This document shows, piece by piece, positions 1-12,475 of a DNA stretch of 64,000 bases. A model generated the notes under the pieces. The model did no database searches. It was not told the DNA's origin and worked only from the letters and a program-made list of their open reading frames with translations. The stretch's first letter is position 1. Each line of letters opens with the position of its first letter. A program made the position numbers and the translations under genes. Source of the DNA: Gossypium raimondii. Taxonomy: Eukaryota > Streptophyta > Magnoliopsida > Malvales > Malvaceae. The stretch lies in assembly GCF_025698545.1 (NCBI RefSeq), contig NC_068576.1, positions 57,634,094 to 57,698,093 on the forward strand, written 5' to 3'.

Positions 1-3000
1 ACTTTTCATAATTGGTTGATAAAAAAATCATAGTTGAATGATCTCTATCGTAATTTATCTCTTTTTTATTATCTTTTAAAATATCAAATTTTAATCCATG
101 TTACATTCTCTTCTTAAAAGTATAATATATTTTATTATTGTATTAATATTTATTAATTATATTATTGAAATTTTAACTCTTAATCTACTAACCTCATCTT
201 TTAAAACTAAATTACGAATTTATTCGAGTTTGAATCCAACACTTGTCTTTCTTCTGTTTTTTGGGCCCTTAAATTTGGAGAAGGAAACAAAGCCGCCGAC
301 CGAGTAGCTGAAATAAAAGCAAAACACTTGCTTCTCCATCTCCACCACTTTGTAATACTTGATTTAAAAAAAAAAACGTTATTATGATAAAAATATATAT
401 TTGATCATTTTAAACTCAGTATAATTAGGTTACAGAAACACGTCATAGGAAAATAACGTAAATAGATTCATATAAAGAAATGCAATAATTGCATGAAACA
501 GGATGAGAACAAGAAATAATAAAAGATTACGTTAATTTGTGGGATCCTCGTTTTATGTTATAGTAAGTATGTTGATTTTCAGCCCTTAAATCTTGGCTTT
601 AGCGCTCCTCGACATGTGTCTGTGATTGCGTTGTGTGAAAGAGATTGTGCAACCAACCACTTTAATCAAATATGAATTTGTGAGAGAAATTAAACGCAAC
701 CCAACTCTCACTTCTCCAAGGAATAATCACATTACAATTCACAAATCATTCCTTTGTAGTTGTTTATTAAATGAAAGTGAAACATAAAATGTGAAAAATG
801 ATAGTTTATTTGTTTATCATTTCACAAATTTATAAAATTAGTTTTTTGAGATACATTCGACTATAATGATTTAGGAAAAAGAAATGTTCCCCAGCCTAAC
901 CAATAAATCAATCAACAGAAGCATCAGTTTTAAAATTATTAACGAAAACACACCAAATATAGATGATAACGGAAAACCAATAAAAATGCATTATATTCAA
1001 ATTCTACTCATTCATAGTATAATGAGAAAGGACATATGTGTCTCCAATTTTCGAAAAAGGCCAAAAGAAAGCCAGAGAATTTCCCAATCAATGGGTCCCA
1101 CCATTACCATCAGCAATATGGCAATGGTTCGGTGGCTTTGGCTGTACCCTAAACTTTCAACAACTTGCATCTCTTTCCACGTTCTCCTTTTCATCCCTTG
1201 CCATTGATTTCATGATAGAATGGCGGTAAATTTTTTATAAAAAAACTATAATTTCCAGGTCAATTAAACCACTTTTTGTGTTCCATTATGCATTTTAATC
1301 CAATTTTACAAAAATTTGAAACCTTAATTATATGAAGCAGTAGCCTTGTCGTATTATTACAGCTGTATTTCACTAAATGACATCCATCCTCTTTAAAATA
1401 TTAACCAACATTAATTCCCCGCTACCTTTGCGGCTTCAAAAACCAATTTTATTTATAAATTATGTTCATAGTGATGAAAATTATAAAATTATCATTTCAT
1501 TTTTTTTTTGTTATCGATCGTTAAATGACGTTGCAACTTTAAAGAAAAGAGAAGAAGAGATCGAGCTTCATAACTAGATGCTGCAAATAGAGACTTGTTT
1601 GACTCTAGAGAGAACCCTAAAGGCTAACACCAGTGGCCTGGGCAGTTCAATGGTGCTAATCAGTACAAGGAGGGGCGAAGAAGGTGCTGAGAATGAAAGT
1701 TGGAAGTGGTGAAGGTCAAGGATTGAAGATGGGTTTTGATTGGTGGACACAAAAGATTGAGTCAGATTTAAGGAAAATTTGACCATAAATATATTTAAAC
1801 CACCAAATAAATATTTTAGACTACGAATAATAAATTCACATGCAAATAAATGAAGTAGCTGCCTTTAAATACATCATTCAAGAATAAATATATAATGTTT
1901 TGCAAACTATAAGTAGAAAATTTAAATGAAGACATCATTTAAAACTTTAAAACATTTTCATTTATTCTTGCTTTCTAGTCACCCACATCGTAAAAACAAA
2001 TAAATAAAATGGATATGTGCAGTGTAAACATGTGATTATAGGCATATATTGTTTATTTTTGGAAGGATTTTTTAAAAAGTAATATAGTTTCTTTATGATC
2101 TAAATAAAATTGCCCATGTTTCAGATACTAACAAAATCCTGAAATTACTCATCTAAATAATCATCATAGTTTCTTACTGCAGATCATCAATATAGCTTTG
2201 AGATTTTTTGGTTTTATTTTCTTTTTTAAAAGAATAAATATCAAACTTTGGTAGATATATGTTAAACAATGTAAAAACTCATTTGTTAACATATACAAAA
2301 ACGAATGCTATAATCATCTACTTAACAAGAACTTTGAATTTTCTGTATTGATGTAGAGTGTTAGTAGGGCAAAATGTTAAATTCAATTTCAACATCTTAC
2401 CTAGTTTTGTTTTGACCTATTAATTAAACTATTGCGTGTTAACATAAGAATCAAAATTAAATCAAGCAAAATGGTTTGAAATCAACTGTTTCAAACTAAT
2501 CTTAATATTGTAGACTTTGAAATATTTTTGAATTCCTGTTTTAAAATATTATTTTTCGTTATTTTAGAAAAACCTACAAATTTTTAAACCATATTTTCCT
2601 TATCGTACTTTTTAGAACAAGCTGTAAAGGGAAATATCGGCCTTTGCTTTGACCGTCTTATATAAACGTTTATCCCTTTTCTCGCTCCATTGGTTTTAGG
2701 GGCACCTCTTACCCACGTGATTATCTTTTCTCAGTTCCCCAAATTGTCCTCACCCTTCGATCATTCCAGAGCCACTGCAGTTTCCTAAAACATGCCACGT
2801 TTGCTGAGGTCAATCCCGTCATTTTCTTTACAAGAGCATGTAGATTTTTCAACCTGAGAATTGATATGGCCACACGTCGTCGTTTAATTCCCTCCTTTAG
2901 CTTGTTTCAATGATATAATGAGATTCTTAGCTGTGTTTATCATTTATTTGTTCCAATGAGGACTTAATTGTATTAATGTTTGGTTTAAGTTACATGTTAT

Positions 3001-3712
3001 TTAACCTCTGTGTGTGTGTTTTGGTCATGTAATAATTATAAAGGCTGTAGCTTCAGACGAGAAACAAAAAGAAAAATTTTCTTCGAAAAGGTGAAAAAAG
3101 CAAGTGAGGACAACTTTGAGTAAAAAGTCAGTCGGCACTCCTTTTTAACATTCAATTCAATCTTCACTTGAGCTTAAACATTTCTGATTTCTCATAAAAA
3201 TTTCTCCTTTCTCATTTCTTTGCTTGCAAAAAGCCTCTGGGTTGTTTTTTGCATTTCCTTTCACTGTGACAACTTTTTAGGTGAAGTGGGGTAACATGAT
3301 TTATTTTTTACTTTAATGCTTTCCTTCACTTGATTTTGCTTTGTAACAACCTAAATCTGTTGGCTCATTATTTTTGCTATTGCAATTATTAACACTCCCT
3401 TGCTCTCCCCCACATTTCATTTCATCTTTTTTCTCTTATCTTTTAAGCTTAAATCTTTTGTGCAGATTTCCTTATCTTTAGTTCAACTTTGTCCCTTTTA
3501 TATCAGTGTCTACACATGTAAGTGGCTCACTCTTTTGGCCTTTTGGGGTCCTTTTTCTTATTTTCCCTTACTTTCTCCAGTGTTTCATTCTTTTAATGTT
3601 TTAGTTACCTCCTTTAGGATTTGGGATCTGGGTAGTTCTCAGCTTTAGTAGTTTACATTTGCTGATTCTCAGAAGTTGTGTTTTTTTTTTGGGGGGTATA
3701 GAGAAATAGATC
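1..3712. other. Gene-free upstream region of the NAT6-like gene
   Basis: No credible coding sequence: the short ORFs here lack domains, splice context or biased composition. The sequence is AT-rich and turns CT-rich over the last 600 bases, as leader regions of plant genes often do. A TATA-like site lies at 2659-2666, a W-box-like TTGACC at 2649-2654 and a G-box CACGTG at 2714-2719. These are about 1 kb before the ATG, so either the 5' leader is long (perhaps with a leader intron) or the true core promoter lies closer. The sequence alone does not decide. Confidence 0.5.
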
Positions 3713-6700
3713 ATGGCAAAAGTAGATGAACCACAGCCACATCCACCAAAGGAGCAGCTGCCCAACATTTCTTACTGCATTACAAGTCCACCTCCATGGC
3801 GTGAGTTTCTTCAATGTTCTATTTTTTGTTTTTTACCCTAGTTATGACTGTTTAGATCCTAAATTTCACATTCAGCAGCAGCTGATGTATTGTGTTAGAT
3901 TTTTGGTTGGTTTAAAGTGTGATTCTTGTGAATCCTCCTGGGAATATTCTAGGTAAGGTTCAGGTAGTAGTCATTTAGTTTTTTGGATATGTATCTTCTG
4001 TAAAATGTATATTCTTCTTTTAGCTGAAGCCTGAAAGTAAGTAGCTTTTTTGGCTAAGATACCCCTTTTTGGAAAAGTGAAATGCCATTATTCTGCAAAA
4101 AAAAAAAGAACTTTCTTTTTATATTCTGCAAGGATGAAGAAAGAGAAGGGGAAAAAACATAACGACCTTTCAACAATGCACGTAGTAATGTTTGGGTCTA
4201 TTTTATAATTTCACTTGGGTAACTACGGATGATAATTCTAGTCATATGGTTATTGTTTTGGTGAGAGTTAACCTAAAGCCTACTCTTTGCTAATTGGCTT
4301 CATTTTGGTTGAATTTCCCCTCTTCTATTTGTCTTTCCCTTTAGAGTGTTCTGTTTCCACTTTAAACAAATTGAGGAAATTTTCATTTATTGTTTTGATG
4401 TGGGATCAAGATATTAAATAAATATTTTAGATATGTCTTCACTTGGCTATATTAAATGGCGGCTATTGCTGGTATTTGAATGCCGGTTGAAAAATAATGC
4501 AACTAATCTCTTGACACTTTGGTCTGTATTTGATGCAGCCGAGGCCATCCTTCTTGGTTTCCAACATTATCTTGTGATGCTTGGAACGACAGTGATCATT
4601 CCAACTTCACTTGTTCCCCAGATGGGAGGTGGAAATGTAAGTCCCCATGGAAAACAAGCAACAATTGTTACTTACTTTGAGTACCATGGTATTTGCTTTA
4701 TGCTTTCACTATGGCATTTTGCCTGGCTTAATAATTTCAACAATGTTTTATCAATAACCACTATAGGAGGAGAAAGCAAAGGTTATCCAGACTCTACTCT
4801 TTGTTGCTGGTTTGAACACATTATTGCAGTCACTGTTTGGATCTAGATTGCCTGCTGTGATCGGAGGGTCTTATACCTTTGTCCCAACAACAATCTCAAT
4901 TATTCTTGCTGGTCGGTTCAGTGACAGTTCAGATCCTATTGAGGTATCGTGATCTATACTCCAACTTTACCATATTAAACAATGTATGTTTGGACTTTGT
5001 AATTACTAAAGTTGCGTATTGATTTGGAAAAGCAAGTATTTACCTAATCCAGTATGGGACATGGTTACCATGCAGCTCAATCATTACTAATGTGATATAC
5101 AATGACTTCACTCTTCATCATTCCATTGAAAGGAACATCCATTCTCATTATAATGTAGTTTTATTACTTGAAAATTTAAAATACAGAAAAGAGCGTAACT
5201 AAGTTGTCCAGTTCGAATATTAACTTCCACATATTGGTGTTTTCTTTGGTTTTTTGGAGTATTGTGTTTTACTGCTTTTTCAGAGAATTTCATTTGGTTT
5301 TCTTAAGTATTGTGTTTTAATGCCTTTCAGAGATTTAAAAGGATAATGCGGGCAACTCAAGGTGCCCTCATTGTAGCTTCCACTCTTCAGATTGTCCTTG
5401 GCTTCAGTGGCCTTTGGCGTAATGTTGCGAGGTTAGTTTACTTGTGTTCAATTTTTCAGGGAAAGTTTGAACAGCTTGGCTTTATACGTTTTTCCTTGTA
5501 AATAAATTGAAACTAGGTTGATTTTCTTATGGTCTTGGACTAATACATGCTTCATGCTGATTCACTTGAATGTACCAAATTCAAATATTTTAGTGAGACT
5601 TTCAATTAACTATTTTAATCATATGATTGCATTTTTCTTTTTTCCAGGTTTTTAAGTCCACTTTCAGTCGTTCCTTTGGTATCTCTAGTTGGTTTTGGGC
5701 TTTACGAATTTGGCTTTCCTGGGGTGAGTCTCTGCTTTATATGATAGACTTAGTCTAACATGGTATTATAACATCATCACCATGGATTTTGACTATTGTG
5801 TCAATTATTAGGTTGCCAAATGTGTGGAGATTGGACTGCCTCAGCTGATTCTTATAGTATTTGTCTCACAGGTAATGTCTTATAACTTTCGGGACATTCA
5901 GATATCCATCTTCTATTTATAGTCTTGGATGATCTAGCTTGAGTTTAAAAACTGTAAACTTTATCTAATTAATCATTGCTTATCTGTTTTTATTTTGCAG
6001 TACGTGCCTCATGTGATAAAGTCTGGAAGAAATGTCTTTGATCGATTTGCTGTCTTGTTTTCAGTGGTGATTGTTTGGATTTATGCTCATTTACTCACTG
6101 TGGGTGGAGCTTATAATGGTACAGCACCAAAAACACAAACAAGCTGTAGAACTGATCGTTCTGGTCTAATAGATGCTGCTCCATGGTGAGTTTGTGCAGC
6201 TCAATCACTTGTTTCTTGATTGGTATATCACTAAATGTTAGGTTTTTTTTAAGATGAATTTTGTTTAGTCTTAGGGTTTCAGTATCACTTAATAGGTGAG
6301 GCCATGCATTTTTAAGTTGGGCTTGCTGATTTGGCAAGACTTGCTTGTATCACTAAATGTTTTATACGAGGACTTGTTGCCTTCAGTGAGTTATAGTTAG
6401 TAGTTTATTTAGAAGTGCTAACAGTGGTTTTCATACAGAAGGCACTTTGGGCTTGTGTTTGATAACAATCCTAAGATTTATTTTACCATACTATAATAGC
6501 ATTCGTCAAGAATGGTGTAGTTATAATTAGCTCACGAGAATTAGGGGTTTGCAGGATAAGAGTTCCTTATCCCTTTCAATGGGGAGCGCCATCATTTGAT
6601 GCTGGTGAAGCCTTTGCTATGATGATGGCTTCTTTTGTTGCCCTTGTAGAGGTTTGTTTTCTTCTATTATTTATGAATTTTATTAACTGCTAAAACATCC

Positions 6701-8066
6701 AAACAAATTCCTTCATACTCTTTGGAAGTTAATAGTTAATTGCAGTGTTATTCAAAATATACTAACTTTTTACCTGTACAATGGCCTGAACAGTCCACTG
6801 GGGCTTTTATTTCTGTGTCAAGATATGCAAGTGCGACTCCAATGCCACCTTCTATTCTTAGCCGTGGTATTGGTTGGCAGGTAATTTTAAAAAGCTTGTT
6901 GATTCATGTCTAAATTGTTTATAAATTTTGTCTTCATCTGCATTTGCTGAACTTCAGTTTCATGTAAATCTTGAATTTTTATTTTATTTTTGTGAAGTAA
7001 CTTTCTTTGACTTGCTTTAGGGAGTTGCAATTTTGGTGTCAGGATTGTTTGGAACTGCCAATGGTTCCTCAGTTTCTGTGTAAGGCTCTGACAAGCAATG
7101 AACACAATGTTGGACCTACTTTTACTGTGCTCAATTAATCTAAAAACAGAATTTGTGTACTAACTTTGTTCTCTCTACAGAGAGAATGCTGGCCTTTTAG
7201 CCTTAACACGAGTTGGCAGCCGAAGGGTTGTCCAAATCTCAGCAGGGTTTATGATTTTCTTCTCTATTCTTGGTAAATTTTTCTGATTTATGGGTTCTTT
7301 TTCTTCTTTCTAAATAGACGTTGAGCATTTTCTTTGTCATATCAGCTATTGATTTTTCTTTTTATACTTAATGTGCAGGGAAATTTGGAGCAGTCTTTGC
7401 TTCAATTCCAGCACCTATTATTGCAGGATTATACTGCCTATTCTTTGCATATGTTGGTAGGTAGCTGATTGGAGCTATTCACAAGGAAACATATGGATCT
7501 CCATTTTATTTGTAACAAGGTGTTTCAAGAAATTATATAATGAATCTATTTCCTTATGTTTCTGCAGGTGCTGGGGGTCTTAGTTTTCTTCAGTTTTGCA
7601 ACCTCAACAGCTTCCGTACAAAATTTATATTAGGCTTCTCTGTTTTTATGGGCTTATCTGTGCCACAGTACTTCAATGAGTATACCGCAATTAATGGCTA
7701 TGGTCCTGTTCACACAGGCGCAAGATGGGTACGTATATCCATGCTAAATCTGTTTTCAACGGTTTTATTCTTAGACAACCTTTTTGTGTAGTGATTTTAG
7801 AGTGAAGTGAATGTGAGTGACAAGGATATCTACTCATTTGTTAACAGTTCAATGACATTGTAAATGTGCCATTCTCATCGGAAGCGTTCGTAGCGGGATG
7901 CTTGGCATATTTCCTCGATAACACATTGCACCGCAAGGACAGTGGGATTAGGAAGGACAGGGGTAAGCACTGGTGGGACAAGTTCCGATCCTTCAAGGGT
8001 GATTCGAGGAGTGAAGAATTTTATTCCCTCCCCTTCAACCTAAACAAATATTTCCCATCTGTGTGA
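3713..8066 (+). CDS. NAT6: Nucleobase-ascorbate transporter, NAT6-like (14 coding exons)
   Basis: Coding exons: 3713-3800, 4539-4636, 4767-4943, 5331-5431, 5648-5723, 5812-5871, 6001-6185, 6555-6651, 6794-6880, 7021-7079, 7181-7272, 7379-7456, 7568-7728, 7848-8066. All introns are GT-AG. The exons total 1578 bases, giving 525 residues, close to the roughly 530 of Arabidopsis NAT6. The protein is a polytopic membrane carrier of the NAT/NCS2 family, which moves purines, uracil or related compounds by cation symport. Landmarks: a soluble N-terminus rich in Pro and His, GFQHYLVMLGTT near residue 40, and the family signature from E344 (ENAGLLALT) followed by VGSRR. As in several plant NATs, Glu replaces the Gln of the microbial QNxG motif. 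The C-terminus ends FNLNKYFPSV, as I recall for NAT6. The ATG is the first in frame and opens the conserved N-terminus. Substrate is unproven. The gene is convergent with the LIM gene. Confidence 0.93.
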
Positions 8067-9077
8067 GATATAATGGAGGTATTGTCATTTTAAGTTGTAA
8101 AATCTCAATTGCCCTTTGTGGACGACATCATTACTATTTAATTCCATGTTAATTGTATTACACGCTATAGCAGTTGGTGTTTCCCTTTATAAGAACACTT
8201 AAATGACTAATTCCAATGGAGACGTGGGTTTGAAGTAAGCAATGCAATGTAATGCCTCTGTTGAGGTTATCTTATGTCTGATTTTTGCTTTCCAAGTTTT
8301 AGTCTACTGATTCCTGCGCTGGCCGCTAAGCAGGCATCGTCCATGTCCTTGTGATCGACAAGAGTGAAGCCATTGGCCCAATAGTCCATTAAAATGCCTT
8401 CTCCCCTCGGCCTAGGACAACAAAAAGTCCTCGTCTTCCTTACAGTCCTTCACCTTGAGCCCTAAGGTGCCTTATCAAGGATGGTTGCTTCATAACTAAA
8501 AAGATAATCAACTACTTTACCGGTATCCTACCGTATCAAAGCACTGACTAAGGATGTTACGTTCATGCAACGTTGATCTGATAATTACAACTTAAACGTA
8601 TTTTTTTTTACGAAGCATATTTACCTCTTGGACTTTATATAGCAAGGAATATCAAATATGTTTACACAACTTTCCACAAATGTGTATATGTTTACACAGC
8701 TTGTAGGTAAAAATGGCTTTCAAGTTAATTCCATTCGATTTAAGTTATGGCTTATTAGTTGAGTGTTCATCTTTCTAAAAATAGTCTAGGTTTGAATTAT
8801 TATTATACGACAAAAGAAATACCATTGCTTAACATGATATGTGTTGCATTCCATAAATCAATCCGATTATTCTTTGGACCATACACGAATCAACACCAAT
8901 TTTGTACTCAAATGCATCAATTCAAAAAGATCACAAAAAAAAAATTATATCAATAAACTCAAACTCTTCAGCTGAATGTTTATCTCCGATGACAAATACA
9001 TATAATAGGATTAACACAATAATAGCACTTTGTATGCTTCACAAGTTGAAACCGATTCATGCTTGAAGACAGGATCC
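8067..9077. other. Intergenic space between convergent 3' ends
   Basis: Holds the 3' untranslated ends of the NAT6-like gene (+) and the LIM gene (-). I see no gene. The stretch at about 8300-8570 has higher GC than its surroundings but no open frame. Confidence 0.5.
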
Positions 9078-10915
9078 TTAGGCCACAGTGTTCTCAGTCA
9101 CCCCTTTAGCTTCTTCGTGCTTGCCGAGTTGGCTGAAGTTACCCTTCTGTTTGAACAGTTGATTGTGGTGATGCCTACAGTATAGACGATGTTCATGCGC
9201 AACGTAGTTTGACGGGCTGATAACACAACCTCCATGCGTGCATCTGAAACAAGCCTTGTGATATGAAGTGCCATCAACCGCCACCTGAGGATTCGGGAAA
9301 ACCGGTAAAACTCAAACACCATCAAAAAATGTACTTAAGGCAATGCAGTGTTGTACAAAAGGACTCTAGCTTTCGGTAGCAATCAAGTAAATCCATATTG
9401 CCTAAGGTGACTGCAAAATTGACTGGCTTTGTTTCATAAACGAGAACAACAGAACCAGCTTAATTTGGCCAGTTATCATTCTTAATCATTGATGCAAAAC
9501 TTGATGAGACAAAAAGATATGTTTTTCCTACAAGTTATGCAGTTAATAATTTAAAATTGGGACGAATACCTTTTCAATCGGGTACACAGTTTTCTTGCAA
9601 GCAACACATTTCTCTTGAGTTCCGGCAAACAAGCCCGAAAATTTGCTGTTGGTGACCTGCAGAGTTCCACTCAGAATTAAGTATCAACTTATAACAGTCC
9701 TTGATGATCAAGTATGGTAGTTTGAGTTAAGGGCTAAACAAGATTTATGTGGCCTGGAAAGGGAAGACAGAGGTACCTGGTCAGCTGATCGGTCTACCCT
9801 AACGGTTTTAGGAGTTCCTGACAAAGACAAAACAATCAAAATAACCGGGCTTTTGAAGCAGAAATAACGGGAAAGTAAATAAGCCTGAAATCAACTCATT
9901 AACTAGTAAGCACCTTCAAAACTTTTATCCAAGCTGCCAGTCATCTTAAATAGTTGATCAAAGTGAGGCTTGCAATACAAGACACCCTCAAAGGAGCTAT
10001 AATTACTTAGCTGCAAATTTGTCAGAAAAGATGAGTAAACAACACATAGGATAAAGAAGTAAGGGGTTCAAGGTGCAATACAGCCAAGCAGACATGATTT
10101 TTTGAATGAACAGCTCATAATTAACAAGTCAATTTGCAGACGTTTTCATTGTTGTGGAGTCCTGATTATTCGTATCCGATATGTTCACTAATACGAGTGT
10201 GCAGTTGAATACAGGAAAAAGGGTGAAAGTAGTCCAAATCATATCCGTTGTTTCCTAGACACTCAATGAAAAAGAAAAGCGTATGTGTACCAAATCCAGT
10301 AGACCATTTCATATCCCTACATTTAATACATACAAGTGATCACTTTTCAGCCATTTGTAGCTCAGGCTTCAATGTTTTAGGCACAATCTAATTGTGATTC
10401 CACCAAAAACAGTTGACCAGGTGATTGTATTTTATGAATTCTCAGTTGCAAATCCTATATAACCTAAACTGATAAGTTTTTACTCAACCAAGTTCAGGAA
10501 AAAAATGGATAAGCAATGAAGCCACATGGTACATGTAACTCAATTCTATAACAAGTGATGAGATCTCAAACACAAGTTACAAAATGGCAGGCAGCTTTGA
10601 TCATAAAAGCTGTCTGTCTGCAACATATAATCAATCAACAGAAAGGACGGACTAAAAAAAAGTAACACTATTTAAACCCCAGATACACACAAATCCAAGA
10701 TAAACTAATTAACAAAAAGACTGGATTAAGATGAAAAAGCAACACAAAATACATGTATATGTGAGAGTGAATGAAACCTTAAGGGTACCCTTGCAATGGT
10801 GGCACCTGAAGCAAGCTTTATGATAAACTTTGTTGTCAGCAGTAAGCTGGTCAACCAAGTAAACAGTTTTTTCACAAGCCTTGCATTTCTGGGTAGTCCC
10901 TGCAAAAGTTGCCAT
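9078..10915 (-). CDS. WLIM1: Two-LIM-domain protein, WLIM1-like actin-bundling factor (5 exons)
   Basis: Coding exons in transcript order: 10778-10915, 9914-10010, 9777-9817, 9570-9656, 9078-9284. They total 570 bases, giving 189 residues, the usual size of plant CRP-like LIM proteins. LIM1 ligands are C11, C14, H32, C35, C38, C41, C59 and H62 (C-x2-C-x17-H-x2-C-x2-C-x2-C-x17-C-x2-H). LIM2 ligands are C109, C112, H130, C133, C136, C141, C157 and H160, with the x4 and x15 spacings typical of the second plant LIM domain. Family members bind and bundle actin filaments, and some enter the nucleus and bind PAL-box DNA. The first domain resembles WLIM1 most; the linker and second domain may place it in the sister beta-LIM1 group, so the symbol is provisional. 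The C-terminus is short and acidic. No zinc ligand is missing. Confidence 0.9.
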
Positions 10916-12475
10916 TCTCTTTCAGATCTTTCCTTCGATAATTCAGTTTTTCTTTTTGTTGTTGATGTTAAAGGCAAGAACAAAGATAGAGAAGACTTTT
11001 TTTGTTTGTTCTCTCTCCTTTCTTAATTTTGTTTTTATTAATTCAAAATTCTCGTGTATGCGATTACAGCTCACAGATATTGAATTTGAAGTTTAAGTAA
11101 TAATTGCATCTCAAAAATAATTAAAAGATATTATATAATATAAATTAATAATACAAGTGTGGCCGCCCATATAGAATTAGGACACACAGTGAGTAAATTA
11201 CTGGAATTTATACCATCTTCAGACTAAAGCAGTAAAATGTAGTACCCTCTGCCACTGGCTCTCCAATAATTAAAATAAATTTAACAAAATCATTTTTTTA
11301 CCGTTCGTATATTTAATATAAATTTTATTTGGACTGTTTCATAAGAAATATTCCTTGTATCCAATTTTTTTACCGTTTGTATCTTTAATATAAATTTTTA
11401 TTTAAAAGTTTTTAAACAATAAAAACTTTGCACATTTAGTTAATAGTTTTCAATTTTGGTTTCCTTTTTTTTGTATTTTCCTTAATCCTTTTCATTCCAA
11501 TGGTGATAAGTAGGTCGAATAATCCTTGTAATTTAAACTGTGTTACATCAAACTAAAAATCTCAATTACAAAAATGAAAACATAATCCAATATGAAATGA
11601 CTAATTATCTCCATTTCCTCTAAATTGGAGTTGAAATGATATTATATTATATTATTTATAAAAAAATATTAATTAATTAATATACTCATCCCATTCCCAC
11701 CTAAATCAGGACAACAATCTTTTTTGTAAAATGAATTTATTTCCCGGTTTCCAACTCGAGCAAAACTCCAGTAAAGAAGAGGAGAACCTGTATAAAGCTG
11801 GTGGCATTAGGAGGAATCGGCAATTATTTTAAGCCTGACCTACAATCAGCACTTTCAAGCCCCCTTTTTATCAGTGAGATGGGCCAAAGCCAACCATTCA
11901 ATAACCATCTTGTTGAAGCTCAATCAAAATATATTTAAATAATATAAAAAAACCTGCTCTGCTAGAATTAAAGGATACCATCTGGACTAAATCCCCAAGG
12001 CTCGGTTTGGTTCACTTCTTTCATCTTTAACCCACGTCATCTACAATCTACAAACATGATTACTGCAGGAACAATTGATCGTACTCCCACATCAATTATC
12101 AAAGTTAAATGCGACAAAGTTCTTGCTACAATGCAATCGGATCTTGTGGTTCGACATCATGTTGATGATGCCCCCCACCAATACCAGCAAGGATTTGGGA
12201 GTTTCCTTCATGTCACACTGCATACTCCAAACCCTATTAACGGGCTAGTTTCTATAATTATTGGAATCATCATTTTTTTTATGACAGAATTCATATGATG
12301 AGAACATGATGGAAATTTGCAGACTAGGGTCTTCAACAATGTCATAACATATGTCAGTTTTGCTTATTTATCACTAGGCAAAATCTTTAAAATCTAAAAC
12401 AGCATTGCCAAAAACAAGATGAAATGCTGACATCCACTTTTTCGTTTCCACACACAGGCCAAAGCTTGCACAGCC
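10916..12475. other. Intergenic region: LIM promoter and SDH7-like 3' flank
   Basis: No gene recognised. The part from 10916 to about 11060 is probably the LIM gene's 5' leader (TC-rich read on the minus strand). The stretch 11100-11720 is strongly AT-rich. An 80-codon open frame at 12056-12298 has no domain or start context and is probably chance. Confidence 0.4.

Noticed and set aside
884-1207. 107-codon frame upstream of NAT6
   Set aside because: No domain, two other frames overlap it, and there is no promoter or splice context.
12056-12298. 80-codon frame between the LIM and SDH7-like genes
   Set aside because: No domain or conserved feature; it ends in a T-rich tract.
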